A stretch of DNA of 17,656 nucleotides from CAYFHQ01 sp964342805 (GTDB lineage: Bacteria > Bacillota > Clostridia > Peptostreptococcales > Acidaminobacteraceae). Under the pieces are notes generated by a model. It was given only the letters and a program-made list of their open reading frames with translations, made no database searches and was not told the DNA's origin. The position numbers and the translations under genes were made by a program. Shown in pieces: positions 8,460 through 15,396 of the stretch; positions within the stretch are counted from its first letter, which is position 1; each line of letters begins with the position of its first letter. The stretch is from NCBI GenBank assembly GCA_964342805.1, contig CAYFHQ010000079.1, forward strand, positions 1-17,656, in the 5' to 3' direction.

Positions 8460-9011
8460 ATGCAATTTTTATCAAATATGAAAATCAGGCAAAAGATCAT
8501 TGGTCTCGTTGCTGGTGTCATGATCCTCATGATGGTAGCGGTTGGTTTTGGGATATTTAATTTCATCGTCGGTGGCGGAGAAATCTTGGAAATTGCCAGG
8601 GACGTCCTGCCCTTAACCAGTCACGTGTCCAGTGCATCCAGTAAACAATTACAGGAATCTGTAGCGACCATTCGTATTTTCCAGTCCTTGTTGAGTAATG
8701 ACCAGGAGGGGCTAAATGCAGCCATTAACCGCTTGGATGAGGTCAGTGAGCAGGTGGTTGAGGAACTAGACGCCGCTATTGCTGTTTCGGCTAAGTCCCT
8801 AGAGGAAGCCAGAAGCCCGGTGGTCCTTTCAGAAATGGAAATATTCCACGAGCACCTCATTATGATTAAGGAATACCACCAAGAGTTACAGGTGAAAATT
8901 CATCAAGCGCTTGAGATGGTCCAATCTGGTGAACGAGGTAACTTGAATGCATTGGCAGAAGAGATAAAAGCGGATCAAGATTTCTTAGAGTCGGATTTAG
9001 AGGATTCCTAG
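8460..9011 (+). CDS. Methyl-accepting chemotaxis protein, N-terminal fragment (frameshifted)
   Basis: 183 residues ending at TAG 9009-9011. A good ribosome binding site (GGAGGGG, 8447-8453) precedes the ATG. It starts with KIRQKIIGLV and a membrane helix (about 11-38), followed by a long helical extracellular sensor rich in Glu, Gln and Leu, typical of four-helix-bundle receptor domains. The sensor's last helix, second membrane helix, HAMP and signalling domain are found one frame over, starting just after this stop. Adding one base in the G pair at 9002-9003 turns the reading into ...LEGFLDHTLMFAESQ and gives one continuous receptor of 589 residues, a normal length. So this is one gene broken by a single-base deletion or a sequencing error. 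Read as is, it would make a membrane-anchored sensor without an output. Confidence 0.85.
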   Translation: MQFLSNMKIRQKIIGLVAGVMILMMVAVGFGIFNFIVGGGEILEIARDVLPLTSHVSSASSKQLQESVATIRIFQSLLSNDQEGLNAAINRLDEVSEQVVEELDAAIAVSAKSLEEARSPVVLSEMEIFHEHLIMIKEYHQELQVKIHQALEMVQSGERGNLNALAEEIKADQDFLESDLEDS

Positions 9012-9019
9012 ACCATACC

Positions 9020-10228
9020 TTGATGTTTGCAGAAAGTCAGTTCAATGTCGTTATGGGCAACCAGTCCAATGCGTCCAGTTGGTTGATTTATCTGACGGTT
9101 GGTGCAGTTGTTGTTGCTGTCATTTTTGCAGTAGCCATTTCCGTGAACATTACCCGCCCAGTCAAACGACTGAAGAAGTTGGTGGGGATTGTAGCCCAAG
9201 GGGAACTGTCTGTTCAAGCCTCCCCAGAAGACTTGGCCCGTAAAGACGAAATTGGTGACCTCAGCCGTGGTGTCCATGAAATGACAGGGCAAAAACGGAC
9301 CCTGGTTGCCGGTGTAAGCAATTCAGCGACTACAGTGGTGGATTATGCCCACAACCTGGATAAAGTGGCAGGAGACACGGCTAGAGTGTCTGAGGACGTG
9401 GCCAATGCAGTCCAGGAGATCGCCCAGACTGCGGGACAACAAGCAGCTGACACAGACGCTGGGGTTAAACAAGTGGCCGACCTGTCGGACATGATCGACG
9501 AAATAAGCACCATTGCCAATGACATGAACGACATTTCCAAGGAAACCAAGCAATTAAACGACAACGGCATTACTTCCATTAACAAGATGAACACCCAGGC
9601 CAAGTCCACCCAGGAGGCCTTTAAAACCATCTCAGAAAACGTTCGGTCCGTGGACCAGCGGTCGGACCAGATTGGCGATATCATCGAAACCATCAGTTCC
9701 ATTGCCAGCCAGACCAGCCTCCTGGCCTTGAACGCTTCCATTGAAGCTGCCCAAGCCGGTGAAGCCGGAAGAGGCTTTGCCATTGTTGCAGAAGAAGTGC
9801 GCAAACTGGCGGATGAGTCTGCCCGGGCTGTGGACACCATCCGAGAGCAGGTTGTGGGTATCCAGGAAGAATCCACACGGGCTGTAACGGCCATTGACAA
9901 TGCAACTGAGGTTGTGGAGACCCAAACGGTAGTCGTGTCCAGTACCAATGAGATCTTCCAGTCCATCTTGGTGTCCATTGACAACATCATCATGCGGATA
10001 GGTGAACTTGACAAGTTATCTGGTTCCATGGCTGTGGGCAAGGAAGAAATTGTGTCTGCCATGGATAACCTGGCCAGCGGTGCAGAAATGACCTCAGCAA
10101 CCACCCAGGAGATTTCCGCTTCTACCCAGGAGCAGTTGGCGGCGACAGAGGATTTGTCCTCCTATAGTACAAACCTCAACCGTATGGCTGAACAACTCCA
10201 AAACCAATTGGTAAGATTTAAAGTCTAG
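9020..10228 (+). CDS. Methyl-accepting chemotaxis protein, C-terminal fragment (frameshifted)
   Basis: 402 residues in the next frame, continuing the receptor begun at 8460. It contains the second membrane helix (about 20-43), HAMP with ITRPVKRLKKLV (about 44-100), and a long coiled-coil signalling domain. The hairpin tip that contacts CheA and CheW is well conserved: ASQTSLLALNASIEAAQAGE, then GRGFAIVAEEVRKLA. Gln/Glu-rich patches on both sides could be methylation sites for CheR/CheB. No C-terminal CheR-docking pentapeptide is seen. The TTG at 9020 and ATG at 9023 have no ribosome binding site at proper distance, so independent translation is unlikely; this supports one broken gene. The signalling tip is intact, so if the frameshift is a sequencing artefact the receptor should work. 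Confidence 0.88.
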   Translation: MMFAESQFNVVMGNQSNASSWLIYLTVGAVVVAVIFAVAISVNITRPVKRLKKLVGIVAQGELSVQASPEDLARKDEIGDLSRGVHEMTGQKRTLVAGVSNSATTVVDYAHNLDKVAGDTARVSEDVANAVQEIAQTAGQQAADTDAGVKQVADLSDMIDEISTIANDMNDISKETKQLNDNGITSINKMNTQAKSTQEAFKTISENVRSVDQRSDQIGDIIETISSIASQTSLLALNASIEAAQAGEAGRGFAIVAEEVRKLADESARAVDTIREQVVGIQEESTRAVTAIDNATEVVETQTVVVSSTNEIFQSILVSIDNIIMRIGELDKLSGSMAVGKEEIVSAMDNLASGAEMTSATTQEISASTQEQLAATEDLSSYSTNLNRMAEQLQNQLVRFKV

Positions 10229-10310
10229 TCTACCCTCAGAACTGGTGGAATGCTGAATAGGGAGTCCTTTGATCGGGTATGAAAAGGATAAGAGAGAAAG
10301 GGAGGTACCT

Positions 10311-10538
10311 ATGAAGCGCAGAAATGAAAGCAGAGAGGTTATGCATATACTTGACACATTCTATTGTCCAGAGTGCAGCCAGCCGTCCATGGAAATCATC
10401 GACAAACAATTTGGTGTTTGCAACAATGACGCCTGTAACTTCGACGGTAAGGTTCCCGTTCGAAAGGCAAAAGAAGAGGATGATCGAACCAAGTGTGTTT
10501 TGGTCAACAATGAGTTGTACTGTGTAATCGACGACTAG
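10311..10538 (+). CDS. Small Cys-rich zinc-ribbon-like protein
   Basis: 75 residues. ATG 10311 is chosen because GGGAGG (10300-10305) lies five bases upstream; an in-frame TTG at 10269 has no such site. The protein has CPEC (Cys19, Cys22) and, about 15 residues later, CNNDAC (Cys37, Cys42), a spacing that could bind one zinc ion in a rubredoxin/zinc-ribbon manner. Two more cysteines occur near the C-terminus (TKCVLVNNELYCVIDD). The N-terminus is basic and the C-terminus acidic. I do not recognise the family. It follows the chemotaxis receptor by 82 bases and is closed by a terminator, so it may end the mutY transcript. Function unknown; a nucleic-acid- or protein-binding adaptor is one guess. 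Confidence 0.7.
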   Translation: MKRRNESREVMHILDTFYCPECSQPSMEIIDKQFGVCNNDACNFDGKVPVRKAKEEDDRTKCVLVNNELYCVIDD

Positions 10539-10574
10539 GCCCAGTAAGGTTTGAATAAGTGGTTAAAACAATAA

Positions 10575-10611
10575 AGAGCTATTCCATTGTGATGATGGAG
10601 TAGCTCTTTTT
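10575..10611 (+). terminator. Intrinsic terminator, probably bidirectional
   Basis: An 11-pair stem (10575-10585 with 10597-10607, one G-U pair) has an 11-base loop and five T residues (10607-10611). On the minus strand the same stem is followed by a T-rich stretch, so it can also end the convergent lipid kinase gene. Confidence 0.85.
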
Positions 10612-10629
10612 ATCGTGCTTCTGCTTAAG

Positions 10630-11529
10630 TTAACGCAATAAACGAACCGCATTTCTATGGACGGTGATATTAACGGGCAGGTGGCCTGCAAACTCGCCAT
10701 CCACATCCAGCTCCAGTTGGTCATTCTCGTCTGTGGAGGTCACAGATATCTGGTCTGTTCTCAGGTAGAGGACCTTGTCATGGTCAATGTGTTCGCCCCG
10801 AAGGACCCGCCAAAAGATGTCTGCTGCTTCTTGGAGGGAGTCTGTTTCCCTGACGAAAATGCAGTCCAAGAGGCCGTCCTGGATTTCGGCCAGGGGGGCT
10901 ACCCGGTCCAGTCCGCCCACATGGGGGGTGTTGGTAATGATAAAGAGGTGGAAGCGTTCCTCAAAAACCTGGTCCCCACAGGTGATCCGTAGGGGGTAAG
11001 AGGCCATCCACTTGGTGGTGAGTTCCCGCATGACTTCCAGATAGTAGGCTGTCCGGCCCAGCATGGACTTCAGTTCAGAAGGGGTGTGGTGGGCAACACT
11101 GGTAAAGAGTCCACCTGCAGCCACGTTCATAAAGTACCGCTGGCCAGTGGAGCCAATATCGATCTTTTCAATGTCCCACCGGTTGACCCGGTCCACAAAG
11201 TCGTCGGGGTCGCTGGACATTTGAAGGAACTTGGCTATGTCATTGACAGTCCCTTCCTGCATGATCCCCATGGGGGTCGACAGGCCGCAGTCCAGAATAC
11301 CGCCAGCAACTTCGTTGATGGTCCCGTCACCACCGATGGCAACAAAAAGGTCCCAGGGTCCGTCTTTGGACCGACAGACCTCGTCATAGGCGTCTCCGGG
11401 CTTTGTCGTTTTATATAGGCTCACCAAATGGCCCTCTTCCACAAGACGGCTGGCAAGTTTGAGTGCTTTATCCAGGGCAGCGGCCCTGCCCGATGTCGGA
11501 TTGCAGATCAGTCGTATGGTTTTCATCAT
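10630..11529 (-). CDS. Diacylglycerol kinase / YegS-BmrU-type lipid kinase
   Basis: 299 residues. Catalytic-domain motifs are NPTSGR near the N-terminus (nucleotide contact), AIGGDGTINEVAGG (the family's GGDGT signature) and MQEGTVNDIAK, equivalent to the usual GTGNDFA with Val in place of the second Gly. The C-terminal half has the family's beta-sandwich features, ending LDVDGEFAGHLPV, similar to the conserved D-G-E segment of DgkB and YegS. Such enzymes phosphorylate diacylglycerol or related lipids at the membrane, recycling lipid turnover products. Substrate cannot be told from sequence. Two ATGs stand in tandem; the second (11526) is at better distance from GGAGG (11532-11536). A minus-strand -10-like TATGAT (11553-11558) lies just upstream, after the greA terminator, so it is probably transcribed separately. 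Confidence 0.92.
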   Translation of the reverse strand: MMKTIRLICNPTSGRAAALDKALKLASRLVEEGHLVSLYKTTKPGDAYDEVCRSKDGPWDLFVAIGGDGTINEVAGGILDCGLSTPMGIMQEGTVNDIAKFLQMSSDPDDFVDRVNRWDIEKIDIGSTGQRYFMNVAAGGLFTSVAHHTPSELKSMLGRTAYYLEVMRELTTKWMASYPLRITCGDQVFEERFHLFIITNTPHVGGLDRVAPLAEIQDGLLDCIFVRETDSLQEAADIFWRVLRGEHIDHDKVLYLRTDQISVTSTDENDQLELDVDGEFAGHLPVNITVHRNAVRLLR

Positions 11530-11584
11530 GTCCTCCAGGGGTGCTTTTTCCTATCATACCCCAAAATCGTGGGGACCTGGGCAG

Positions 11585-11632
11585 AAAAAAAGGAAGTCCT
11601 TAGCAGGTCCCTTGGGACTGCCTTAGACTTCC
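11585..11632 (-). terminator. Intrinsic terminator of greA
   Basis: Read on the minus strand, a long stem starts GGAAGTC, continues through paired GGCAG and CCC segments around an AA loop, and closes with GGACTTCC followed by seven T residues (11591-11585). It lies ten bases past the greA stop and separates greA from the lipid kinase. Confidence 0.88.
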
Positions 11633-11642
11633 TTCATGTGTG

Positions 11643-12107
11643 CTATAGAATTTCCACTACTTCAATGTTGACAAGTCCACCTGGTGTTTGAACTTCTACA
11701 ACGTCGCCTGCAGTTTTACCCAGAAGGGCACCACCAACAGGGGACTCGTTGGAAAGTAGACCTTCAAATGGGTCTGCTTCAACACTGGAAACAATGCGTA
11801 CTTCTTCAACTTCGTTGTCATCAAGGTACTTGATCTTCAATGTTGAGTTCATCGAGATAATGCTTGAGTCTTCATTGGCCACTACCAACTCGTGGTTTTC
11901 AAGCATTTCACGTAGGCGTAAAATTTCAGTTTCGTTGTGAGATTGTGCTTCACGAGCTGCATGATACTCCGCATTCTCAGATAGATCTCCAAACTCACGT
12001 GCTTTTTTAATTTCCTCAGCGATTTCTTTTCGCTTGATGATTAGGTCATCGAGTTCTTTTTGAACCTTTTCAAGTGCAGATTCTGTCAGTAGAATTTTCT
12101 TTCCCAT
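11643..12107 (-). CDS. greA: Transcription elongation factor GreA
   Basis: 154 residues from the ATG at 12107, chosen because GAGGAG (12118-12123) lies ten bases upstream. A longer reading (12167) would put that site inside the gene and add an unusual N-terminus. GreA enters the secondary channel of RNA polymerase and stimulates cleavage of backtracked transcripts. The N-terminal coiled coil carries the tip acidic residues and the family signature GDLSENAEYHAAREAQ. The C-terminal FKBP-like domain shows SPVGGALLGKTAGDVVEV. Length is close to the usual 155-160. It is transcribed alone: its own extended -10 promoter lies upstream and its own strong terminator downstream. Confidence 0.97.
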   Translation of the reverse strand: MGKKILLTESALEKVQKELDDLIIKRKEIAEEIKKAREFGDLSENAEYHAAREAQSHNETEILRLREMLENHELVVANEDSSIISMNSTLKIKYLDDNEVEEVRIVSSVEADPFEGLLSNESPVGGALLGKTAGDVVEVQTPGGLVNIEVVEIL

Positions 12108-12157
12108 GGCTGTTCCACTCCTCATTGCAAATTTACGTTTCTTAATTAGCAGGTAAT

Positions 12158-12186
12158 AGTTTATCATAGTGTAGAAACTGGGACAA
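12158..12186 (-). promoter_or_regulatory. Promoter of greA
   Basis: On the minus strand: -35 TTGTCC (12186-12181), 17-base spacer, -10 TAAACT (12163-12158) with an extended TG one base before it. The distance to the GreA start is about 50 bases. Confidence 0.6.
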
Positions 12187-12246
12187 GATCAAATGGTTGA
12201 AAGACACCTGAAAGTGTAAAAAAGTCTCCAGACGCAAATAGTTGCC

Positions 12247-12276
12247 TTTACATATGGACGGTACTTGTAATAAAAT
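12247..12276 (+). promoter_or_regulatory. Possible promoter of the GGDEF gene
   Basis: TTTACA (12247-12252), an 18-base spacer and TAAAAT (12271-12276), about 33 bases before the start codon and divergent from the greA promoter. Confidence 0.4.
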
Positions 12277-12308
12277 CGTAACAGGGTGTATTAAAGGGGA
12301 CGTACGCA

Positions 12309-13613
12309 ATGAAAATGATTTCATATGTTGGTGATCACAAATACATACGGCCAGAATTCCTCCGTTTCCTAGCGGACAAGGGCTATGAGTGCATGTGCTT
12401 CGGAACGATTTCCGACGCGCTACCCCTCCTGCAGGCTGAGGAACTTCACATGCTCTTGCTACAAATCCCCGACCAGGTGGACATGGTAGCCTTCCAAGAG
12501 CAGATTGCCTTTTTGAACCAGCTGACAACCGGCAGTGTTCCCATTGTGCTCATGACCAAGGAAGACACCCTCATGCAGCGCAAGGCTTTTATGGCTAAGA
12601 GCTACGTTCGGTTTATGCAGTACCACGAAGTTCTGGGTATTGCTTCAGCCAACTTTGAACGTCTTGAGCGGGAATTGGACACTTCCATGCAAATGGCCAA
12701 CTTACGTTTTGCTGTCCTTGACGACGACAAGCTCCAGCTCCATGGGATCAAAGAACTTTTCAACCGACATGGCCTCCACAATGTGTCCTGCTTTAGCCAT
12801 CCAAGAGATTTTAAGGCGTCGGGTATGGACTACGACGTTTACCTCATAGACCTGATCCTCCCAGAAACCAGCGGGGAGGAAATTATATTCCAACTGCGTA
12901 ATGAGCAACCTGACGCAACCATCCTGGCCATCAGTGCCATGGATGAAAAGGAAGTCATCGCCAATGTTCTATACTTGGGCGCAGACGACTTCATCGTAAA
13001 ACCCTATAATGACACCATCCTCATGGCAAAACTCCATGGATCAGCCCGAATGTTAACCCTGCTGAGGGAAAACCTTAGGAAAACAGAGGAACTCCAGGAA
13101 CTGAGTATCAGAGACCCCATGACAGAGCTCTTCAACCACAGGCACCTCCACGACGTCATGTACCAGTTGACCAGTAAGGCTGTCCTGGAAGACCGCATAT
13201 ACTCTGTGATCATGATGGATATTGACCATTTCAAGACCATTAATGACACATTTGGCCACCAATTTGGTGACCAGGTCCTCATGAAAATTGCGGACACCCT
13301 CCGGTCAACCGTCCGAGACCAAGACATTGTCGGCCGGTACGGGGGAGAGGAATTCATTATCATTCTTCCAGATGCGGACGCTGCCCAGGCCTATTTTGTG
13401 GCCGAACGCATACGACGCAATGTCAACAACCAGCCCATCGTCAATGACGTGACCATCACAGTCAGTGGTGGGGTGGCACAATTTGACCGGACCTCTGGTG
13501 AGTCTGTTGTGGAAATGGCCGACCGAGAACTCTACAGGGCCAAGAGGAATGGACGAAATCGGATTGAATGGATCAACACAAAAGAAGAGGAACCAAAAGC
13601 AGATCTGGCATAA
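12309..13613 (+). CDS. Diguanylate cyclase with two receiver domains (GGDEF)
   Basis: 434 residues; AAAGGGG precedes the ATG. Residues 1-120 have the rhythm of a receiver but lack its phosphoacceptor and Lys, so they form a pseudo-receiver. Residues 132-250 are an intact receiver: FAVLDDD (Asp138-140), phosphoacceptor Asp181 (YLIDLILPE), Ser209 and Lys231 (IVKPY). Residues 265-422 are a GGDEF domain: RDPMTELFNHRHL, metal-binding Asp304 (MMDIDHFK), the active-site motif GGEEF (345-349), and an inhibitory I-site RxxD (Arg336-Asp339) placed five residues before it. It should make cyclic-di-GMP from two GTP when the second receiver is phosphorylated, with product inhibition. No kinase gene is adjacent; the CheA-like kinase at 509-3400 is the only one visible here. 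The C-terminus is Lys/Glu-rich. The stop codon lies inside the terminator stem. Confidence 0.94.
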   Translation: MKMISYVGDHKYIRPEFLRFLADKGYECMCFGTISDALPLLQAEELHMLLLQIPDQVDMVAFQEQIAFLNQLTTGSVPIVLMTKEDTLMQRKAFMAKSYVRFMQYHEVLGIASANFERLERELDTSMQMANLRFAVLDDDKLQLHGIKELFNRHGLHNVSCFSHPRDFKASGMDYDVYLIDLILPETSGEEIIFQLRNEQPDATILAISAMDEKEVIANVLYLGADDFIVKPYNDTILMAKLHGSARMLTLLRENLRKTEELQELSIRDPMTELFNHRHLHDVMYQLTSKAVLEDRIYSVIMMDIDHFKTINDTFGHQFGDQVLMKIADTLRSTVRDQDIVGRYGGEEFIIILPDADAAQAYFVAERIRRNVNNQPIVNDVTITVSGGVAQFDRTSGESVVEMADRELYRAKRNGRNRIEWINTKEEEPKADLA

Positions 13614-13648
13614 GCCCAATCACAAATTGGGACTATGCCAGTTTTTTT
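13605..13648 (+). terminator. Intrinsic terminator overlapping the end of the GGDEF gene
   Basis: An outer stem of eight pairs (CTGGCATA 13605-13612 with TATGCCAG 13634-13641) and an inner six-pair stem (CCCAAT with ATTGGG) are followed by seven T residues. The last codons and the TAA form part of the 5' arm. Confidence 0.88.
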
Positions 13649-13683
13649 GTGTCTTTTGGGTTGTGAATCCATGTAAAAGTCGG

Positions 13684-13712
13684 TTAGCAAGGTAAAATTC
13701 TAAAAATATACA
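13684..13712 (+). promoter_or_regulatory. Possible promoter of the candidate structured RNA
   Basis: TTAGCA (13684-13689), 17-base spacer, TATACA (13707-13712). Both boxes are imperfect, but the spacing is ideal and the site lies just after one terminator and before a long gene-free stretch ending in another. Confidence 0.35.
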
Positions 13713-13718
13713 CAAGAC

Positions 13719-14314
13719 TTTCACAGCTGGAGAGGGGGGGTGTTTGTAGAAAGTACACAAGGTGCCCGTATCTTCTGGGGATTGTGAGTATTCAAAAAAC
13801 TCTGTAGGCCTTGGAAATACTGAAAAGGTGACGGAAAGCATATTTGAAACTTCTTGAGGGTGGTTGAAGGTCAATGGCTTTCGACAGTCAACCTTGTGTA
13901 GAATTTACGAAGAAAACGTTTCCAAGGGTTCTGGGGCGGGTAAATGGTTGACGGTGAAATGCATAGGCTATATGATTAGTAGCGTATTCTTTTGCGCTCC
14001 TGCGCTATCAACGTCCCTGGGGGAGAGGATAGTAGTAGGTGCAAAAAAAGAATATAGATTCTCGGCTCACCCCCTGTAGCTCGAAGAATCTAACTGTTTT
14101 CTGATACAATCGGAAATCAACATTGTAACGACTTGCAGGTAGGTCGGTGCAATGCGCACAATCTATACGGTTACCCTACCAACACGATTGTGTACCCCTG
14201 CAAATACCTGCATTGTTTCTATCATTTTACCTGTAATTGCTGTTATTTTGATCCGTTATCAGACCAAATACTGAAATCACGGAAAGCCGGAGCATTGACT
14301 CCGGCTCTTTTTTT
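13719..14314 (+). ncRNA. Candidate large structured noncoding RNA, family unassigned
   Basis: No credible gene lies between the GGDEF terminator and a second plus-strand terminator about 670 bases later; small open frames here lack ribosome binding sites and protein-like composition. The stretch is rich in complementary arms. A long-range closing stem pairs 14101-14106 with 14257-14262, 14111-14113 with 14253-14255, and 14116-14120 with 14248-14252. Inside it TTGCAGG (14133-14139) pairs with CCTGCAA (14197-14203), or TGCAGGTA with TACCTGCA (14205-14212), and CACAATC (14157-14163) pairs with GATTGTG (14186-14192). GGTAGG (14138-14143) with CCTACC (14175-14180) would make a pseudoknot. Further 5': 13862-13867 with 13888-13893; 13947-13951 with 14008-14012 stacked on TAGCG/CGCTA; and nine pairs of 14056-14064 with 14082-14091. 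I see no hallmark sequence of 6S, tmRNA, RNase P, SRP RNA or a group II intron. The 5' end is a guess from the promoter. Confidence 0.45.
14285..14314 (+). terminator. Intrinsic terminator of the candidate RNA
   Basis: A perfect eight-pair stem AGCCGGAG/CTCCGGCT (14285-14292 with 14299-14306) with a six-base loop is followed by seven T residues. No plus-strand gene lies between it and the previous terminator, so it must end a noncoding transcript or serve the convergent minus-strand operon; the minus-strand T-tract is poor. Confidence 0.85.
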
Positions 14315-14346
14315 ATGTAGCAAATTCTATTGTCTATCATAGAAGG

Positions 14347-15387
14347 CTAGGAGGGGCCATTCTTTCTGCCTTCCAGTATACGGTCTTCCATTTTTAGGAG
14401 GATGTCTCGCTCGCTTTCCGACAGCTGGCTAAGGATCTCCTGACGTAAATGTCCGCTGAGGGCCTCCCGGGTGCTTAAATTAGGCTCCCGTAGGGCGTCC
14501 CAGTGGATTTTTCGCCTTTTATGGTATAAATCATAGTCAACAATCCGTTCGCCGTTCTCAAGGAATTCTAGGCCCAGGAGAATCCGTTTAATATGGAGGG
14601 GGTTGAGGAAGGTGAAAAAGCGAATTTTGTACACCCCAACAGACAGGAAGAGGGTTGCAGCGTCTGTTCCCCAGGACTCACCCAAAACCAGACCCAGGTC
14701 TAATTTTTCCATAATAAACTGCAGGCGGTCATAGTGGTGTTCATAGTGGCCATAGGCGTCGTATATTTTAATTTTTAACTCATACCAATCCTCATGGTGG
14801 AGGCCCAAGTTCAGATATTTGAGATTGTGGACCCGCAGGGAGGAAATCACAGACCGAAAGTCCTTGGTGGTATACACCCCTCGCTCACAGCCATCCTCAT
14901 GGCTGACAGGGAAGCGGATATCACTGTTGGTAAAGGCAATGACCGTACCCGAAGTATTGCTATCCAGGGCGTCGATCACGTCGCAATGGACGGCTTTATG
15001 GTCAGTCCTCACGGCCTCGATCACCCGGTCCTCGTCTCCAATGACCTTCATCATGATCAAGCCCGGGGCTACCCGGCTTCCAGTGACCATCCGGTTGACG
15101 TCATAGTTGATCAAGAGGGACTGGATGTGGAGGACTTCTCCTCTGGTTTTAATGATCTTGCATACCCGGTCATAGCGTACATTCTCATGGATGTCTTCCG
15201 TAAGAAAAATAATGATGTCCTCATCGGTGGCCTGATCAAAAATCCCATGGATATAGGACTTGCTAATATCCTTTGGAGGGTCAAAATGGTCCAGGTCAAT
15301 ATGCCTCTCCAGCAGCTGGATCACTTGGTCTGCTTGTTTGCTTTCCATGACAAGGAGTTTGGGTCCACTACGGACAAGTTTCAGCAT
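14347..15387 (-). CDS. Unrecognised conserved-looking cytoplasmic protein
   Basis: 346 residues. AGGAGG overlaps the stop codon of the preceding phosphoesterase gene and lies five bases before the ATG, so the two genes are tightly coupled (nine bases apart). I do not recognise the family. There is no signal peptide or membrane helix. The sequence alternates hydrophobic strands and charged helices (DEDIIIFLTEDIHENVRYD, APGLIMMKVIGDEDR, GTVIAFTNSDIRFPVSHEDG), suggesting an alpha/beta fold. The middle has a His/Tyr-rich stretch (LHHEDWYELKI, YGHYEHHYDRL), and the C-terminus is helical and charged. Plus-strand open frames across it are shadows. Pairing with a phosphoesterase suggests a partner or regulator, but no function can be claimed. 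Confidence 0.8.
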   Translation of the reverse strand: MLKLVRSGPKLLVMESKQADQVIQLLERHIDLDHFDPPKDISKSYIHGIFDQATDEDIIIFLTEDIHENVRYDRVCKIIKTRGEVLHIQSLLINYDVNRMVTGSRVAPGLIMMKVIGDEDRVIEAVRTDHKAVHCDVIDALDSNTSGTVIAFTNSDIRFPVSHEDGCERGVYTTKDFRSVISSLRVHNLKYLNLGLHHEDWYELKIKIYDAYGHYEHHYDRLQFIMEKLDLGLVLGESWGTDAATLFLSVGVYKIRFFTFLNPLHIKRILLGLEFLENGERIVDYDLYHKRRKIHWDALREPNLSTREALSGHLRQEILSQLSESERDILLKMEDRILEGRKNGPS

Positions 15388-15396
15388 GGATGCCTC

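Noticed and set aside
9343..10104. 253-codon minus-strand open frame
   Set aside because: Antisense shadow of the chemotaxis receptor signalling domain; Ser/Met-rich composition and no ribosome binding site.
13863..14342. Small open frames of 69-71 codons in the gene-free stretch (13864-14079, 14133-14342)
   Set aside because: No ribosome binding sites, Cys-rich or random composition, and one runs through the terminator stem.
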